In this document: positions 8,897-19,358 of the stretch, piece after piece
How the letters are laid out: each line of letters starts with the position of its first letter
How positions within the stretch are numbered: position 1 is the stretch's first letter
From: Cylindrotheca closterium
Lineage: Eukaryota > Bacillariophyta > Bacillariophyceae > Bacillariales > Bacillariaceae
NCBI GenBank assembly: GCA_933822405.4
Contig: CAKOGP040000324.1
Span: 1-64,000 of the forward strand
Direction of reading: 5' to 3'
DNA: 64,000 bases
The notes under the pieces: generated by a model
What the model was told of the DNA's origin: nothing
The model's database searches: none
What the model saw: only the letters and a program-made list of their open reading frames with translations
Program-made: the position numbers and the translations under genes

Positions 8897-11719
8897 ATGA
8901 AGCGACTAAGGATGCAATCTCAGCATACGGATACGCTACTATGCCTCCCTGTTATCCTTTGCCTGCTACTGTCATCAGGAATTACTGATAATCACAATCA
9001 TCATGTGGATGCCTTTAACGTGGCACCAACCACCAAAAGAATGTCAAACAAACAAAAGACATTCCGACCAATGGTGAGTCGAAGTCTCGATGACCTTAAT
9101 ACGGAAGTCGATTTTGAAGATTTCGAGAAACAAGATGACATGCCATTTGACTTTCAACAAGACCATGATATTACGGTTATTGAGAAAGCGACCTCTCCCG
9201 ATAACAAACCTGCAATCTGGTTGGATGCGGAGGGGAAGCTTTCCGTGGTCAATGGAGAGAATGGAAAGGACAACCTCCTTCTATTGGATGGCTTGAAGCC
9301 AGACACATGGACCAGCGTCATGAGCGAGAAGGCGCAACTGCAGGAGGATCGCTCCTCTCTCTTTTTGCAAGTGCAACATACCGACCTTCAGCCGCTGCAC
9401 GAACTAACGCTCGGAAATCTAGTGTCCTGTAATCGTATGTTGACGTGCTCGCGATTGACACGCTACTGGATGGGACCTGCTTTTGGAAATCACGCCAAGG
9501 ATGTTCCAGTGGAAACTCAATTCATGTTGGTGGAAATGGAAGAACATGGACCATATGCTCTCCTTTTGCCACTGGTCGACGGTGGTTTCCGAGCTGCTTT
9601 GGAACCTTCCACCCACAACAAAGACGAACTCAACATTATGTGCTACTCGGAAAGTGGCGAAGCACCCGCATCATCTTCGGCGATGAAGGCTCTCTACGTC
9701 GCTGTTGGCAATGATCCATTCGAGCTCGTCCAAAGAGGAATGCAAGAAGTATCCGATACCCTCGGAACCTTCCGGACTTTGCATCAAAAGGAAATCCCAG
9801 AATCCGTCAATGACTTTGGATGGTGCACATGGGACGCCTTCTACTCCAAGGTGAATCCCGAAGGCATCTTGGAAGGTGTCTCGGATCTGAAAAAGGCCGG
9901 TGTTCCACCAAGGAATGTCATTCTGGATGACGGCTGGCAAGAAGTCTCACCCCATCCAGCCGACTGGGACAAAACTGACAAAGCAGCAGCAGCAACCACG
10001 AAACAACCCAACCTATTTTCAGAAGTGGGAAACGCTGCCTTTTCGCAGATTTCCCATCTCGTCGGCGCCTACTATGACAAATGTGTGCAACATGCTCCTC
10101 ATGGTGGCATCTCCAATCGGGTATGGACCATACTGGCCAAGACTATACTGAAGAAGGGTCTTTGGAACTTTTTCGATTCCGAGACCGATTTCAATAGACA
10201 GTTGGATAGCTTTGAACCAAACTTCAAGTTCCAAAATGATAAGGGCAAGACTGGAAGTCTTTCGTTGAAAGATCTTGTTCACGAATTGAAAACTGACTTG
10301 GGCCTCAAAAAAGTCTACTGCTGGCATGCGCTGCACGGATATTGGAGAGGAGTGACAACCACCTTGGGCGACTCGGTTGGTATCGATGTCGTTCAAGTCA
10401 AGACAAAACCGACCAAACACTTGAAGCGCATGGAACCACAAATGGGATTCGATACCATCTCTCTGTTCGGCGTTGGCATGATGACTCACGAAAAGGATCT
10501 GGCCAAGTTTTACAAACATTTGCACGCACCTCTGGTAGAAGCTGGAATTGATGGTGTCAAGGTTGACGTTCAGTCTGGTGTATCTGCTGCCGGAAGTGGT
10601 ATCGGTCAAGTTGGTGTTCAAGTTGGAAAGATCTACACCGAAGCCATGGAACATTCTGTCTCCAAGAACTTTGCGTCTGATGCGAACGGTGCCGTGGATT
10701 GTATCAATTGCATGTGCCACTCGACCGAGAACTTGTACCGATACAAGGTCACAGCGGTTGCACGTGCCTCGGATGACTTCTATCCGCTTAGACCCGAGTC
10801 TCACTCTGTCCATTTGGTGAACGTTGCGTACAACTCCCTCTTTTTGGGAGAAATCTGCCTACCTGATTGGGATATGTTTCATTCCAAGCACGAGTCTGCT
10901 GCACTTCATGCCGCTGCTCGAGCAGTTGGCGGTTGCCCTGTTTACGTCTCAGACATGCCAGGCCAACATGATGTGCATCTCCTCCGAAAACTTGTACTTC
11001 CAGATGGCAGTGTACTCCGAGCCCAACTGCCCGGTCGCCCAACCAGAGACTCTTTGTTTGCCGACGTCGGAAAAGATGGAAAGAGTGCACTGAAGATTTG
11101 GAATGCAAACAAGTCGGGAAGTGGGATCATTGGAGCTTTCAATGCACAGGGAGTTGCATGGAACTTCCAAAGAAACGAGAATGAAGAAGTTGATGCTTCT
11201 CCAGCTCCTGTGGTAACACAAGTGCGACCACATGACGTCGAGACACTTCGAACCTCGGAGGGACCTTTTGCGGTCTGGAATCATCGATCCGCAAGTCTGG
11301 AGGTATTGGATAGTGGCGATTCACCCATCGAAGTTACTCTTGAGTCCCGTCAGTGGGACATCTTTACAATCGTCCCCGTTCAAAGCACTTGCAGGGTGAA
11401 CTGGGCCCCAATTGGATTGGGAGACATGCTAAACTCGGGCGGAGCCATCTTGTATCAAAGTGGACTAGAAGAAATGACCACCATCGCTGGGGAGGAGGCA
11501 GTCAGAAAAACAACAACGACCAGTTTCTCGGCTCGTGGGCCTGGGAAGATGGTAGCTTACTGTGATCCGTGCCCATCGAACATCATCCTTGGCACCGACT
11601 CAGTGCCTTCAGAGCTACCATTCAACTACAACAAAGAAACCAAGCTACTCGAATTCGATTTACCAGATGAAGCTGTCAACATGCCAGAACATCAGGTAAC
11701 CATTGCATGGGACACATAG
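8897..11719 (+). CDS. GH36 raffinose synthase / alkaline alpha-galactosidase-like
   Basis: Single-exon 940-aa protein of glycoside hydrolase family 36 (raffinose synthase/seed imbibition type). It carries FGWCTWDAFYSKVNPEGI and VILDDGWQE near residues 305-345, the nucleophile motif KVDVQSG (Asp557) and the acid/base motif ARASDDFYP (Asp626/627). The C-terminal blocks VYVSDMPGQHD and VLRAQLPGRPTRDSLF are typical of the plant Sip1/raffinose synthase branch. This family transfers or hydrolyses alpha-galactosyl groups; the substrate cannot be told from sequence. The N-terminus has a hydrophobic stretch (LLCLPVILCLLLSSG) followed by VDAFNVAP. That makes it a secreted precursor or a plastid precursor with an unusual ASAF-like motif. 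It is divergent from the PsbP-like gene. Confidence 0.88.
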   Translation: MKRLRMQSQHTDTLLCLPVILCLLLSSGITDNHNHHVDAFNVAPTTKRMSNKQKTFRPMVSRSLDDLNTEVDFEDFEKQDDMPFDFQQDHDITVIEKATSPDNKPAIWLDAEGKLSVVNGENGKDNLLLLDGLKPDTWTSVMSEKAQLQEDRSSLFLQVQHTDLQPLHELTLGNLVSCNRMLTCSRLTRYWMGPAFGNHAKDVPVETQFMLVEMEEHGPYALLLPLVDGGFRAALEPSTHNKDELNIMCYSESGEAPASSSAMKALYVAVGNDPFELVQRGMQEVSDTLGTFRTLHQKEIPESVNDFGWCTWDAFYSKVNPEGILEGVSDLKKAGVPPRNVILDDGWQEVSPHPADWDKTDKAAAATTKQPNLFSEVGNAAFSQISHLVGAYYDKCVQHAPHGGISNRVWTILAKTILKKGLWNFFDSETDFNRQLDSFEPNFKFQNDKGKTGSLSLKDLVHELKTDLGLKKVYCWHALHGYWRGVTTTLGDSVGIDVVQVKTKPTKHLKRMEPQMGFDTISLFGVGMMTHEKDLAKFYKHLHAPLVEAGIDGVKVDVQSGVSAAGSGIGQVGVQVGKIYTEAMEHSVSKNFASDANGAVDCINCMCHSTENLYRYKVTAVARASDDFYPLRPESHSVHLVNVAYNSLFLGEICLPDWDMFHSKHESAALHAAARAVGGCPVYVSDMPGQHDVHLLRKLVLPDGSVLRAQLPGRPTRDSLFADVGKDGKSALKIWNANKSGSGIIGAFNAQGVAWNFQRNENEEVDASPAPVVTQVRPHDVETLRTSEGPFAVWNHRSASLEVLDSGDSPIEVTLESRQWDIFTIVPVQSTCRVNWAPIGLGDMLNSGGAILYQSGLEEMTTIAGEEAVRKTTTTSFSARGPGKMVAYCDPCPSNIILGTDSVPSELPFNYNKETKLLEFDLPDEAVNMPEHQVTIAWDT

Positions 11720-11915
11720 ATCCCGCGCGCTACAATCGAAATAATTATTTGTGTACAAACAAACGGCTGATAAAGAATACAAGGACATACCCTATGGACC
11801 AAGAACAATACTATGTAAATTATAATTCAACGCCATGCTATTAACTTGCATCGAGACATGTATGACATCCAATTGAAATCATACTAGTGACACTTGTAGA
11901 AAGCCTGTATCAATC

Positions 11916-14900
11916 TCAGTACTGTTCACTCTTAGGTGACTTACTTCTGCTCTTGGCACCCTTCTTTTTCTTTGCCTTCTTCTTTCGTTCCAAGTTCGCA
12001 ATCCAAGCGCTCTCCAAAGCCTCTTGGGCTGTGATACGTTCTTGGACGTCGACTGTCAACATCTCCTCGATGAGCGTTCGGGCTTCGTCTGAAACGTGAC
12101 TCCAGTACTTCTTGTGGAACGCGAAAATTCCGTATCGGATCTTCTCCATGCACTCGTTGCCCTCCCCTCTGAAGGGTCGGTATCCTCCCAGCACGACGTA
12201 AATGAGAACACCCAAACTCCAGATATCACATTCAACATCGTACTCTGGGTTGTGTTCAATAATCTCGGGGGCAACAAAACCCTCCGTACCACAAACAGTA
12301 GTCAACGAATTGGGCTGAAGAAGCTTCTTGGCATATCCAAAGTCCGTAATCTTGACTCTTGTATCACTTCCTTCGACCTATCAAATGCAAAAAGCAAAGC
12401 ATCGCATGAGAAGGCGCCTGAGGAGGAGAGAGAGCACACGTCATAAATATTCCAACTACTTACCAGCAGCACATTCTCAGGCTTCAAGTCACGGATGGCT
12501 ATCCGCCGTTCGTGACAGAACGCCACTCCTGTCAAAAGACGTTTGGCGACGATCAAACCTTCGGGTTCGTCATAGCATTCCTTTTCAATGATCTTATCAA
12601 TCAAGTATCCTCCCATCAAACGTTCCATTACCATGTATGTAAAGTCGACTTCATCAAAAACTTCCTTGAGCTGTACGACGCAGCTGCACTCGGTCAACAT
12701 CTTCAAACACGTAATCTCGCTACGCAGCGCCTCGGCATCTTCTTCCCATAGGTCGACACGAGGAATACGCTTGACAGCATAGAGGTCTTCGGTGTCGAAG
12801 TGGGTACATTCGTGAATGACTGAAAAGGTGCCGATTCCAATCTGGCGGCCCCATTCGTAGACATCCTCGAAATCGTCTTCCGCCAAGTCTTCAATCTTTG
12901 GTGTGTTCTCGTTACCTTCTTGCAGGGGGGTCATGCCACCAAGAGACAAGAATTTGTTAGTCTTGATGAGGGCTTGCAAAGCCTTCTTGGCATCTCCAGT
13001 GTCTGTGCTAGTCATCTTGGAATGTGTTGCTTGCAATCCCGCTCGGTTACCTCCCAAATCCTTCGACGCAAGTTGTTCGGCGTCTAGACCCATCCATTCA
13101 CATTGCAGTGCTCCTTCAGCAGTCACGCGTTCTGCAGGATCGACTGTCAACATGTGTGCAATCATATCCTTGGCTGACTCTGAAATATCAGCCCAGTATT
13201 TGTCGTGGAACTCGTAATCTCCGCGAATAATGAATTGAGCCAATTCGTCAGCCGGACCTTCGAAAGGAGCGTATCCGCCCAACAGAATGTAGGTTACCAC
13301 ACCAACGGACCACATATCACATGTTTCATCGTATCCATTGACTTGATAGTCCAAAATTTCGGGTGCAACATACTGAGCGGTACCACAAAGTGTACTCAAG
13401 GACTTTTCTCCCGTCACACGCTTGGCAAAACCAAAATCGGCCAGTTTCACAGTCGCATCGTCATTTTCGTTCTATAGTTTTGAATACGAAGGAATAATTA
13501 GAGGCGTGTAAGTGTGAGTTTTAATCACAGTCCTGACAATACTATGCGACGCGGCAACACGGAACAACGTCAACACAAACACAAGAAAAGTACTCACGAC
13601 CAACAAAAGATTCTCAGGCTTGATATCACGATGGGCCACCTTCATGTGATGACAGTACAAGACAGCTTCGAACAAAACCTTGCAGACTCCTCGAGCCTCA
13701 CGTTCTGTATAAACTTCCTTGTCGACAATTCTCGACAGCAAGTCACCACCCTTCATTTCTTCCATGACCATAAAACAGGAATCATCATCGTAAAAGACAT
13801 CAAACAGTCGTACGATATGAGAACCTCCTCGCAGCATTTTGAGGGCGGCAATCTCATCCTTGAGGGTGGATTCTCCTCCATTTTCCATCTTGGAGATGAC
13901 GACTTCCTTGACCGCATAGGTCTTTTTCGTGCGCTTGTGCTCGCAACGATAGACGAAGGCATAACCACCCTCTCCGAGTTCTTCTCCAATTTCATAGAAA
14001 TCTTCAAATGGTTGTCCCGTGAGGCTGTCTTCGACAAAACGTTCCTCTCGACTTTCCTTCTGCTTTTTGCCAATTCGATTCTCGGCATTTTCGTTCTTGC
14101 GTTTCTCCAAGTATTCGGAAAAGCCATCGTTCAGCTGTTTCACACGGTTTGCCGTAATGAGCTGTAAAGAAAGAGAAAAAAGGATTAGCATTAAGGCTTG
14201 TCCAAAGAATACAGCACCAAAACAAACCCTTTTCATCATTTTCACCATCATCGTCATCAATTACGTACCGTAGCAATACCCGCCCGCAATTTTCTCTTTC
14301 CTTCCAGCAAGTTCTGGATTTTCTTGACATTCAACTGTCGTTCTTCCACTTCGGCATCACCGTTGACGATCCAGTCACACTTCAAAGCGTTCGAGGAGGA
14401 GATACGTTTCTTGGCATTGACCGTCAACATTCTGGTAATCAATTCCTTGGCCCCCGTACTGACCCCACTGAAGAATTCAGGTTGGAACTCAAAGTATCCA
14501 TCTCGAGTTAAATCAAAGATAACTTCATCATCCTCGTCATCAAAGGGGAGGTATCCCCCAATGAGCAAAAAGAGCAAACATCCCGCAGACCAAACATCGC
14601 ATTTGACATCATAGGCAGGGAATCGCTCCAACATTTCCGGTGCCAAGTATCCCGGAGTACCGCAAAGTGTACGGCATTCATTTCGTTTCTTGACGTACAT
14701 GGCAAAGGAGAAATCGGCCAATTTGATTGACTTCAAATCCTTGTGTTGGCTGAGCAATAAATTCTCGGGCTTGATGTCTCGATGGGCGACTCTGCGTTCG
14801 TGCATATAACTCAGTGCCTTCAAGACGCAACTGGTGGTAATCCGGGCTTCGGTTTCGGTAAAGGTTTTCTTTTCAATGATATATTCCAAGAGCTCACCAC

Positions 14901-15420
14901 CTTCCATGAGTTCCATGATGAGATAACAAAAGGCTCTCTCTTCGTACACTTCATATAGTTGCACAATATTGGGTCCCTCCCGGGCCAATTTGAGATTGGC
15001 AATTTCATCTTGGAGGGCATCTCGATCTCCCCAGACCATGGTGGATCGATCAATTTGTTTGACAGCGTATTCGGCCCCAGTGGGTCGATGAGTCCCGACA
15101 AAGACTACGGCAAAGGCACCCAATCCCAATTTGCGCCCACGCTGATAAACGTCATCAAAACTAACCGAGACTACCGATTTGACATCTTGGTCCATGGAAG
15201 GAGCGACGGAAAAGTCATCATCGTCGTAACCTTGTTGTTGCTGCTGCTGTTGTTGTCTCTGGCCGCGGCGTGTCATTCTGTCATGAGACGATCGGCTGTG
15301 GCCGCTGCTTTGAGTCGAATAATTGCTGGATTGATAATCGTTAGTGCCAGTGTTACTGTTGTGAGACCGAGACCTCGGTTGTTTGGGGTTTTTGTCCATC
15401 AAAGCGTTACGTTGAACCAA
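11916..15420 (-). CDS. triple protein-kinase-domain protein (CAMK-like)
   Basis: Four exons (14269-15420, 13598-14161, 12464-13471, 11916-12377) join in phase 0 through donors GTACGT, GTGAGT and GTAAGT and AG acceptors. They give 1,061 aa with three consecutive Ser/Thr kinase domains. Kinase 1 (about 91-352): Lys121, HRD 213-215, DFS at 236-238 instead of DFG, APE 260-262. Kinase 2 (about 439-700): GEGGYAFV loop, Lys469, HRD 561-563, DFG 584-586. Kinase 3 (about 777-1040): GIGTFSV loop, Lys806, IRD 898-900 in place of HRD, DFG 920-922, APE 944-946. The activation loops (LCGTPGYLAPE, LCGTAQYVAPE, VCGTEGFVAPE) are CAMK/CDPK-like. No EF-hands are visible. The N-terminus has a poly-Gln tract. An intron directly follows the catalytic-loop PENxLL in kinases 2 and 3, so those introns are positionally equivalent. 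A read-through of separate genes is possible but no in-frame stop or new start separates the domains. Confidence 0.85.
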
Positions 15421-16244
15421 TGATGATGATGATGATGATAATGAGGATGGGAGCGAGCGAAGATTGTAGTGTGTGCGTGTGTTGTTGTTGTTGTTGTGGT
15501 TGTGGTTGTTGTTATTGCTGATCAGCTAGCTACAGTAGCGATAGATTTTGTATCTTGTAGTGTCTTCCAGCTGGAAGTTCAAAGTCTGATCGTGGATTGT
15601 TCCTACTGTGGTGGTTGCCTTAATTGTGTCTTTCGAGACCCGCCAATGTCTACTTTTTGAAAGCTATTGTCTCTATTGTCCACAAGCCAACGCTTTGTTT
15701 TGTGAATCCTGTAAGTGCGTGATGACCCTTCAATCGCAATCTGCTGCCGTTTTTGGGATGCGCATCTTCTCTCGCGGCTTTCTTTCGTTCCATAATTGAG
15801 AAAATGACTTAAGGAGGCATTTTTACCTAAGTAACTTTGTCACATGCGATGCGATGCCTTTTTGAGTTTTATTGACTCCTTCGACTGATCAAAAGAAGAC
15901 GGCCTGCCTGCCTGCGATTTATTATTTCGAGCGACTTCGAAATCTCCTTTTAGTCTGCCGGCTGCGATGTATCATGAGATACGCACATCGCACATATATG
16001 TCGATTGATTCGCGAGACGCACAGTAAACCTACAGTATATGTAAACAACGATATCTTCACGACTTATTATCATCACTCATACGTGCATTGAAACAATCAT
16101 CGTTCAAAGAGCAGCTTCAATTCCTCTAGTCTGAAAAGTACTGTAGCAAGAGTTTCACGTTCAACCTCACGTCTGAAGACATCTAACATCGCAGACACAA
16201 CTTTCAACACACACACACGCGCACACACACAGAAATACATTATA
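15421..16244. promoter_or_regulatory. divergent spacer between the two kinase genes
   Basis: 824 bp between the 5' ends of the triple-kinase and single-kinase genes. It holds (GAT)n at 15421-15440, GTTGTT-type repeats at 15480-15510 and an (AC)n tract at 16208-16232 just before the right-hand ATG. No gene seen; probable shared promoter. Confidence 0.4.
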
Positions 16245-17600
16245 ATGGAGGAAACCAATACGAAAGTAGTAAACAAGAATGAGGAGGAACAAGAGATGAG
16301 AAAGCATGTAAGACACATGGGTTTTCGGCGCGTTCCGAGACGAAATGAAGAGTCTGGCAAGGTGGAATGGAAGTCTCAGAGAATCCTCTTTCAGCAAATA
16401 CGGTACACCGGGTTCCAACGAAATCCTTCCGTTACCACCAAGAAATCAAAAAAGGAACCAAAGAAAGGAACCAAAGACAAAACTGATAATGATAATGGTC
16501 ACGACAGTGACGATGACAAGGGTCTTACGGTTGCCAAAATCCGCAACTCGTTCATGTCTCCGGGGGGGCAACCACGGCCCGCGTTGCTAAAAAAAGACTT
16601 GAGTTCCTATTTCGAACGAGGAGATTCCAAATCAAGATTGTCGCTGATAGTCAATGATTCTGCCGCCAACAAGACCTTTGACGAGTGCTACGAAAAGGAA
16701 GATTATTTAGGAGAAGGTGGTTTTGCCGTCGTCCATCGATGCAAGCACAAGGAACGGGGCAATTTGTATGCCGTCAAGGAGATTCAAAACGAAGGATACG
16801 AGGATGCCGAAGGGAATTCTTTCAAGGAAGAAATCAACACAATGAAGAAATTACGAGAGATTCCGTACATTGTCCGTCTGTTGGATGTCTTTTATGCCTA
16901 CGACCGGACCTTTATCATTATGGAAGAAATGAATGGTGGAGATTTGTTGGACAAGATTGCCGAAAAGGAATACTACCCAGAAGCCGAATGCCGTCGATTG
17001 GCCCGACGACTCTTTGAAGCCATTTATTATTGTCACAAGAAACGAATTGTCCATCGAGATATCAAACCAGAGAATATACTGCTGGAAAATAAGTTTGATG
17101 ACACCAAAATCAAATTGGCCGACTTTGGGTGTGCGAAGGAACTGGAGGAAGATACGGTACTCGTGACCATGTGCGGGACGCCTCAATATGTGGCACCCGA
17201 AATTTATTTGCAACGATCCGGGTACGATGAAAAGTGTGACCTGTGGAGTGCGGCCGTTGTTGTGTACCTGTTGTTGGCGGGCTACGTTCCCTTTGACGGA
17301 GAACCGATTGAAATGCACAAGATTGTCTGTGCGGGGGAATATGAATTCCATCCCAAATATTGGTCCGAGATATCGGAAGCACCCAAAAAGTTGATTCGAG
17401 ACTTGTTGAAGGTGGATCCAGTGGAACGAGCGACCATTGTGCAAATTTTGGATACCGGGTGGTTGAAACGGCTGGATCGAGAAAAGGCCATGCTGCGGCG
17501 CAATTCGGAATCAGACTTGATGAAAAGCAGATCCATGAACCAATCCCTGAGAAATTTTGGAAAATTGTCCATTGCTAATTTGAATAGTATTGAAGAGTGA
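16245..17600 (+). CDS. CAMK-like Ser/Thr protein kinase
   Basis: Single-exon 451-aa kinase. A basic, Lys/Asp-rich N-terminal extension (1-145) precedes a full kinase domain (about 149-408): loop GEGGFAVV 156-163, Lys178, HRD 270-272, DFG 293-295, MCGTPQYVAPE ending at 319, and the CDLWSAAVVVYLLLAGYVPF helix. All catalytic residues are present, unlike kinases 1 and 3 of the divergent neighbour. The pattern LYAVKEI, EEMxGGDLL and YxxxxEISE places it closest to kinase 2 of that neighbour, so the two genes probably share a local ancestor. No EF-hands or obvious calmodulin-binding segment can be confirmed. Confidence 0.88.
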   Translation: MEETNTKVVNKNEEEQEMRKHVRHMGFRRVPRRNEESGKVEWKSQRILFQQIRYTGFQRNPSVTTKKSKKEPKKGTKDKTDNDNGHDSDDDKGLTVAKIRNSFMSPGGQPRPALLKKDLSSYFERGDSKSRLSLIVNDSAANKTFDECYEKEDYLGEGGFAVVHRCKHKERGNLYAVKEIQNEGYEDAEGNSFKEEINTMKKLREIPYIVRLLDVFYAYDRTFIIMEEMNGGDLLDKIAEKEYYPEAECRRLARRLFEAIYYCHKKRIVHRDIKPENILLENKFDDTKIKLADFGCAKELEEDTVLVTMCGTPQYVAPEIYLQRSGYDEKCDLWSAAVVVYLLLAGYVPFDGEPIEMHKIVCAGEYEFHPKYWSEISEAPKKLIRDLLKVDPVERATIVQILDTGWLKRLDREKAMLRRNSESDLMKSRSMNQSLRNFGKLSIANLNSIEE

Positions 17601-17736
17601 GTAAAGAAGTTGCTAGTGACTATAGTAATGATAGCTGGGATCATTGTACAATAATATTGATGTAATGTGATGATGTTGATCCTATATAATGATCTGTACA
17701 CTTCCCGCATCCCCAAAGTGTCTTTATTGAATCGTA

Positions 17737-18552
17737 TTAGCTAAAAGCAGGTGGGAGCATTGGCCCTTCGTCGTCTTCGTCAATGATTCTTGTTTCCAAG
17801 AGCATCTTTTTTCTGGGTGGTGGTTCTGAACTGGTTTCATCTTCGTCATCTTCGTCATCAGCCTTATTTGAATCGCTTGGTGCCTTATTTGACGCAGCTT
17901 CTTCCGCCAACCGTCGCTTCATCATTTCCAAAAAGGATCCATCGTTAGGAATCTCTTCTACCGGGTCCTTCTTCGGCTCGTCTGCTGCTTCCTTGGAGTC
18001 TCCATTCGCTCCTTCTTCTTCCTTGGCCTTTGCCTCTTCTGCCTTTTGTTGTTCCGCCAAGGGAACGTATGCAAATTCTTCCTTGTCATTGTCCGCAGCT
18101 GCCGATGGATTGCTTGTAGATGATGCTGATGCAGATGCTGATGCTAATTGAGCGGGAGGAGCTTTACCAAGATAAATTCCAGCCGCTTTTAGATTCTTCT
18201 TTCGCAACCTGGCTTCCTTTTCCCGTTGTCGCTTCTTTCGTCGCTTGTCCGTCTTGCGTTCTTCTTCCGTCTTGGCTTGATGAATGCTTTGCTCAAATTC
18301 TCGTTCTGCTTTAATCGCTCGCTCCTGTTCATCAATGTTTTTCCAACGTTCCATCTCTCTGGCCCGGGCATGTCGATAAATATGAAACTCTCCCGAACCA
18401 GCACCGGCTGTGGAACCATACGGATTGGAGACCTTTTCCACAACGACTTTGCCCTTTTTGGGTTCCGCAGATCCTGTGGCCTGATCATAGGGGATTGTGC
18501 GGACAGCTTTGTTGTTGTCCGCATACGATTGAACTGAGGAATAGCGACCCAT
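17737..18552 (-). CDS. PRKRIP1-like (DUF1168) splicing-associated protein
   Basis: 271-aa highly charged protein. The hallmark segment of the DUF1168/PRKRIP1 family is clear: NPYGSTAGAGSGEFHIYRHA followed by a long Lys/Arg/Glu helix (ERKTDKRRKKRQREKEARLR). In other eukaryotes this family is a nuclear RNA-binding component of late spliceosomes. The C-terminal half is acidic low-complexity (Asp/Glu/Ser runs, PPPRKK) and probably disordered. No signal peptide or membrane segment. The gene is tail-to-tail with the kinase at 16245-17600, about 136 bp apart. Family assignment is strong; the role in this organism is inferred. Confidence 0.85.
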   Translation of the reverse strand: MGRYSSVQSYADNNKAVRTIPYDQATGSAEPKKGKVVVEKVSNPYGSTAGAGSGEFHIYRHARAREMERWKNIDEQERAIKAEREFEQSIHQAKTEEERKTDKRRKKRQREKEARLRKKNLKAAGIYLGKAPPAQLASASASASSTSNPSAAADNDKEEFAYVPLAEQQKAEEAKAKEEEGANGDSKEAADEPKKDPVEEIPNDGSFLEMMKRRLAEEAASNKAPSDSNKADDEDDEDETSSEPPPRKKMLLETRIIDEDDEGPMLPPAFS

Positions 18553-19358
18553 GCTGTTGTGTAATAGTCTTGAAATAAGCTATAGGAAGCCACACGGTTT
18601 GAAAGTACAATCGCGTACCGCCGTAGAGTTTCGATGATATTTTATGCGATGATGGTCGCGATGTTTTGCAGAGGCGGACGGTATGACAGGCATTAGAAGA
18701 AGGGGCTCTTTTAGGGGATGGGGGGATGACACAGCACCACTCCCAAAGCTCCAGCAGTCGCGTTAGCGTTTCTGGAGAGCTTGGGCTTGGACTGAGAGCT
18801 TGAGCTCACAAACGAGAGGTTGTTGAGAACGTTCCAAATGACTTTTTGCTTCAAAAATGCCCAACCAAATGACTTCTTTCATAGAGCATCAAACTCTCAA
18901 TAGTGTAGTGTATCGTCACTCGGAAGGGGGAGAGTGAGTCTTGAGCCACAAACTTCCAAGCAGCGGAACCAAAAATACTCCTCGGGAGTCGTGAGAGAAA
19001 AATGTCAGAAGACACATCGGCGACATTGAAATACCGCATGTAAATCTGGCGACTTTTCAAGGTTACTTAGAAGCACCGAGGTTCGCGCAATAAATTTGGC
19101 TGCCGGCTTATCAAAATTGTGTGCGATCATCAACAATAAATTCAACAAATCCTCTCTCCCACCCGAAGTCCGATGGGTGTTGCGGGGTCATCCAAACACC
19201 AGTCGTAACTATCCAGTGATATCAATCAAGCGCTGCTAACGACAGGAAGTCAGCAGAAGCTTGAGGCACAAGGCGAAAAAAGTTAAATTTCAAATCGCAC
19301 AAAGAACCTCAACCACACTGGAAATTAAGTGATACCGAGAAATATAAAGAGAAACAAA
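18553..19358. promoter_or_regulatory. divergent intergenic region
   Basis: 806 bp between the DUF1168 gene and the 931-aa membrane-protein gene, which point away from each other. No ORF or motif stands out; promoters are inferred only from position. Confidence 0.35.

Noticed and set aside
13472..14260. Separate kinase starting MMTMMVKMMKR with a hydrophobic leader
   Set aside because: That leader is intron sequence read through; splicing at 14162-14268 gives a better continuous protein with consensus sites.
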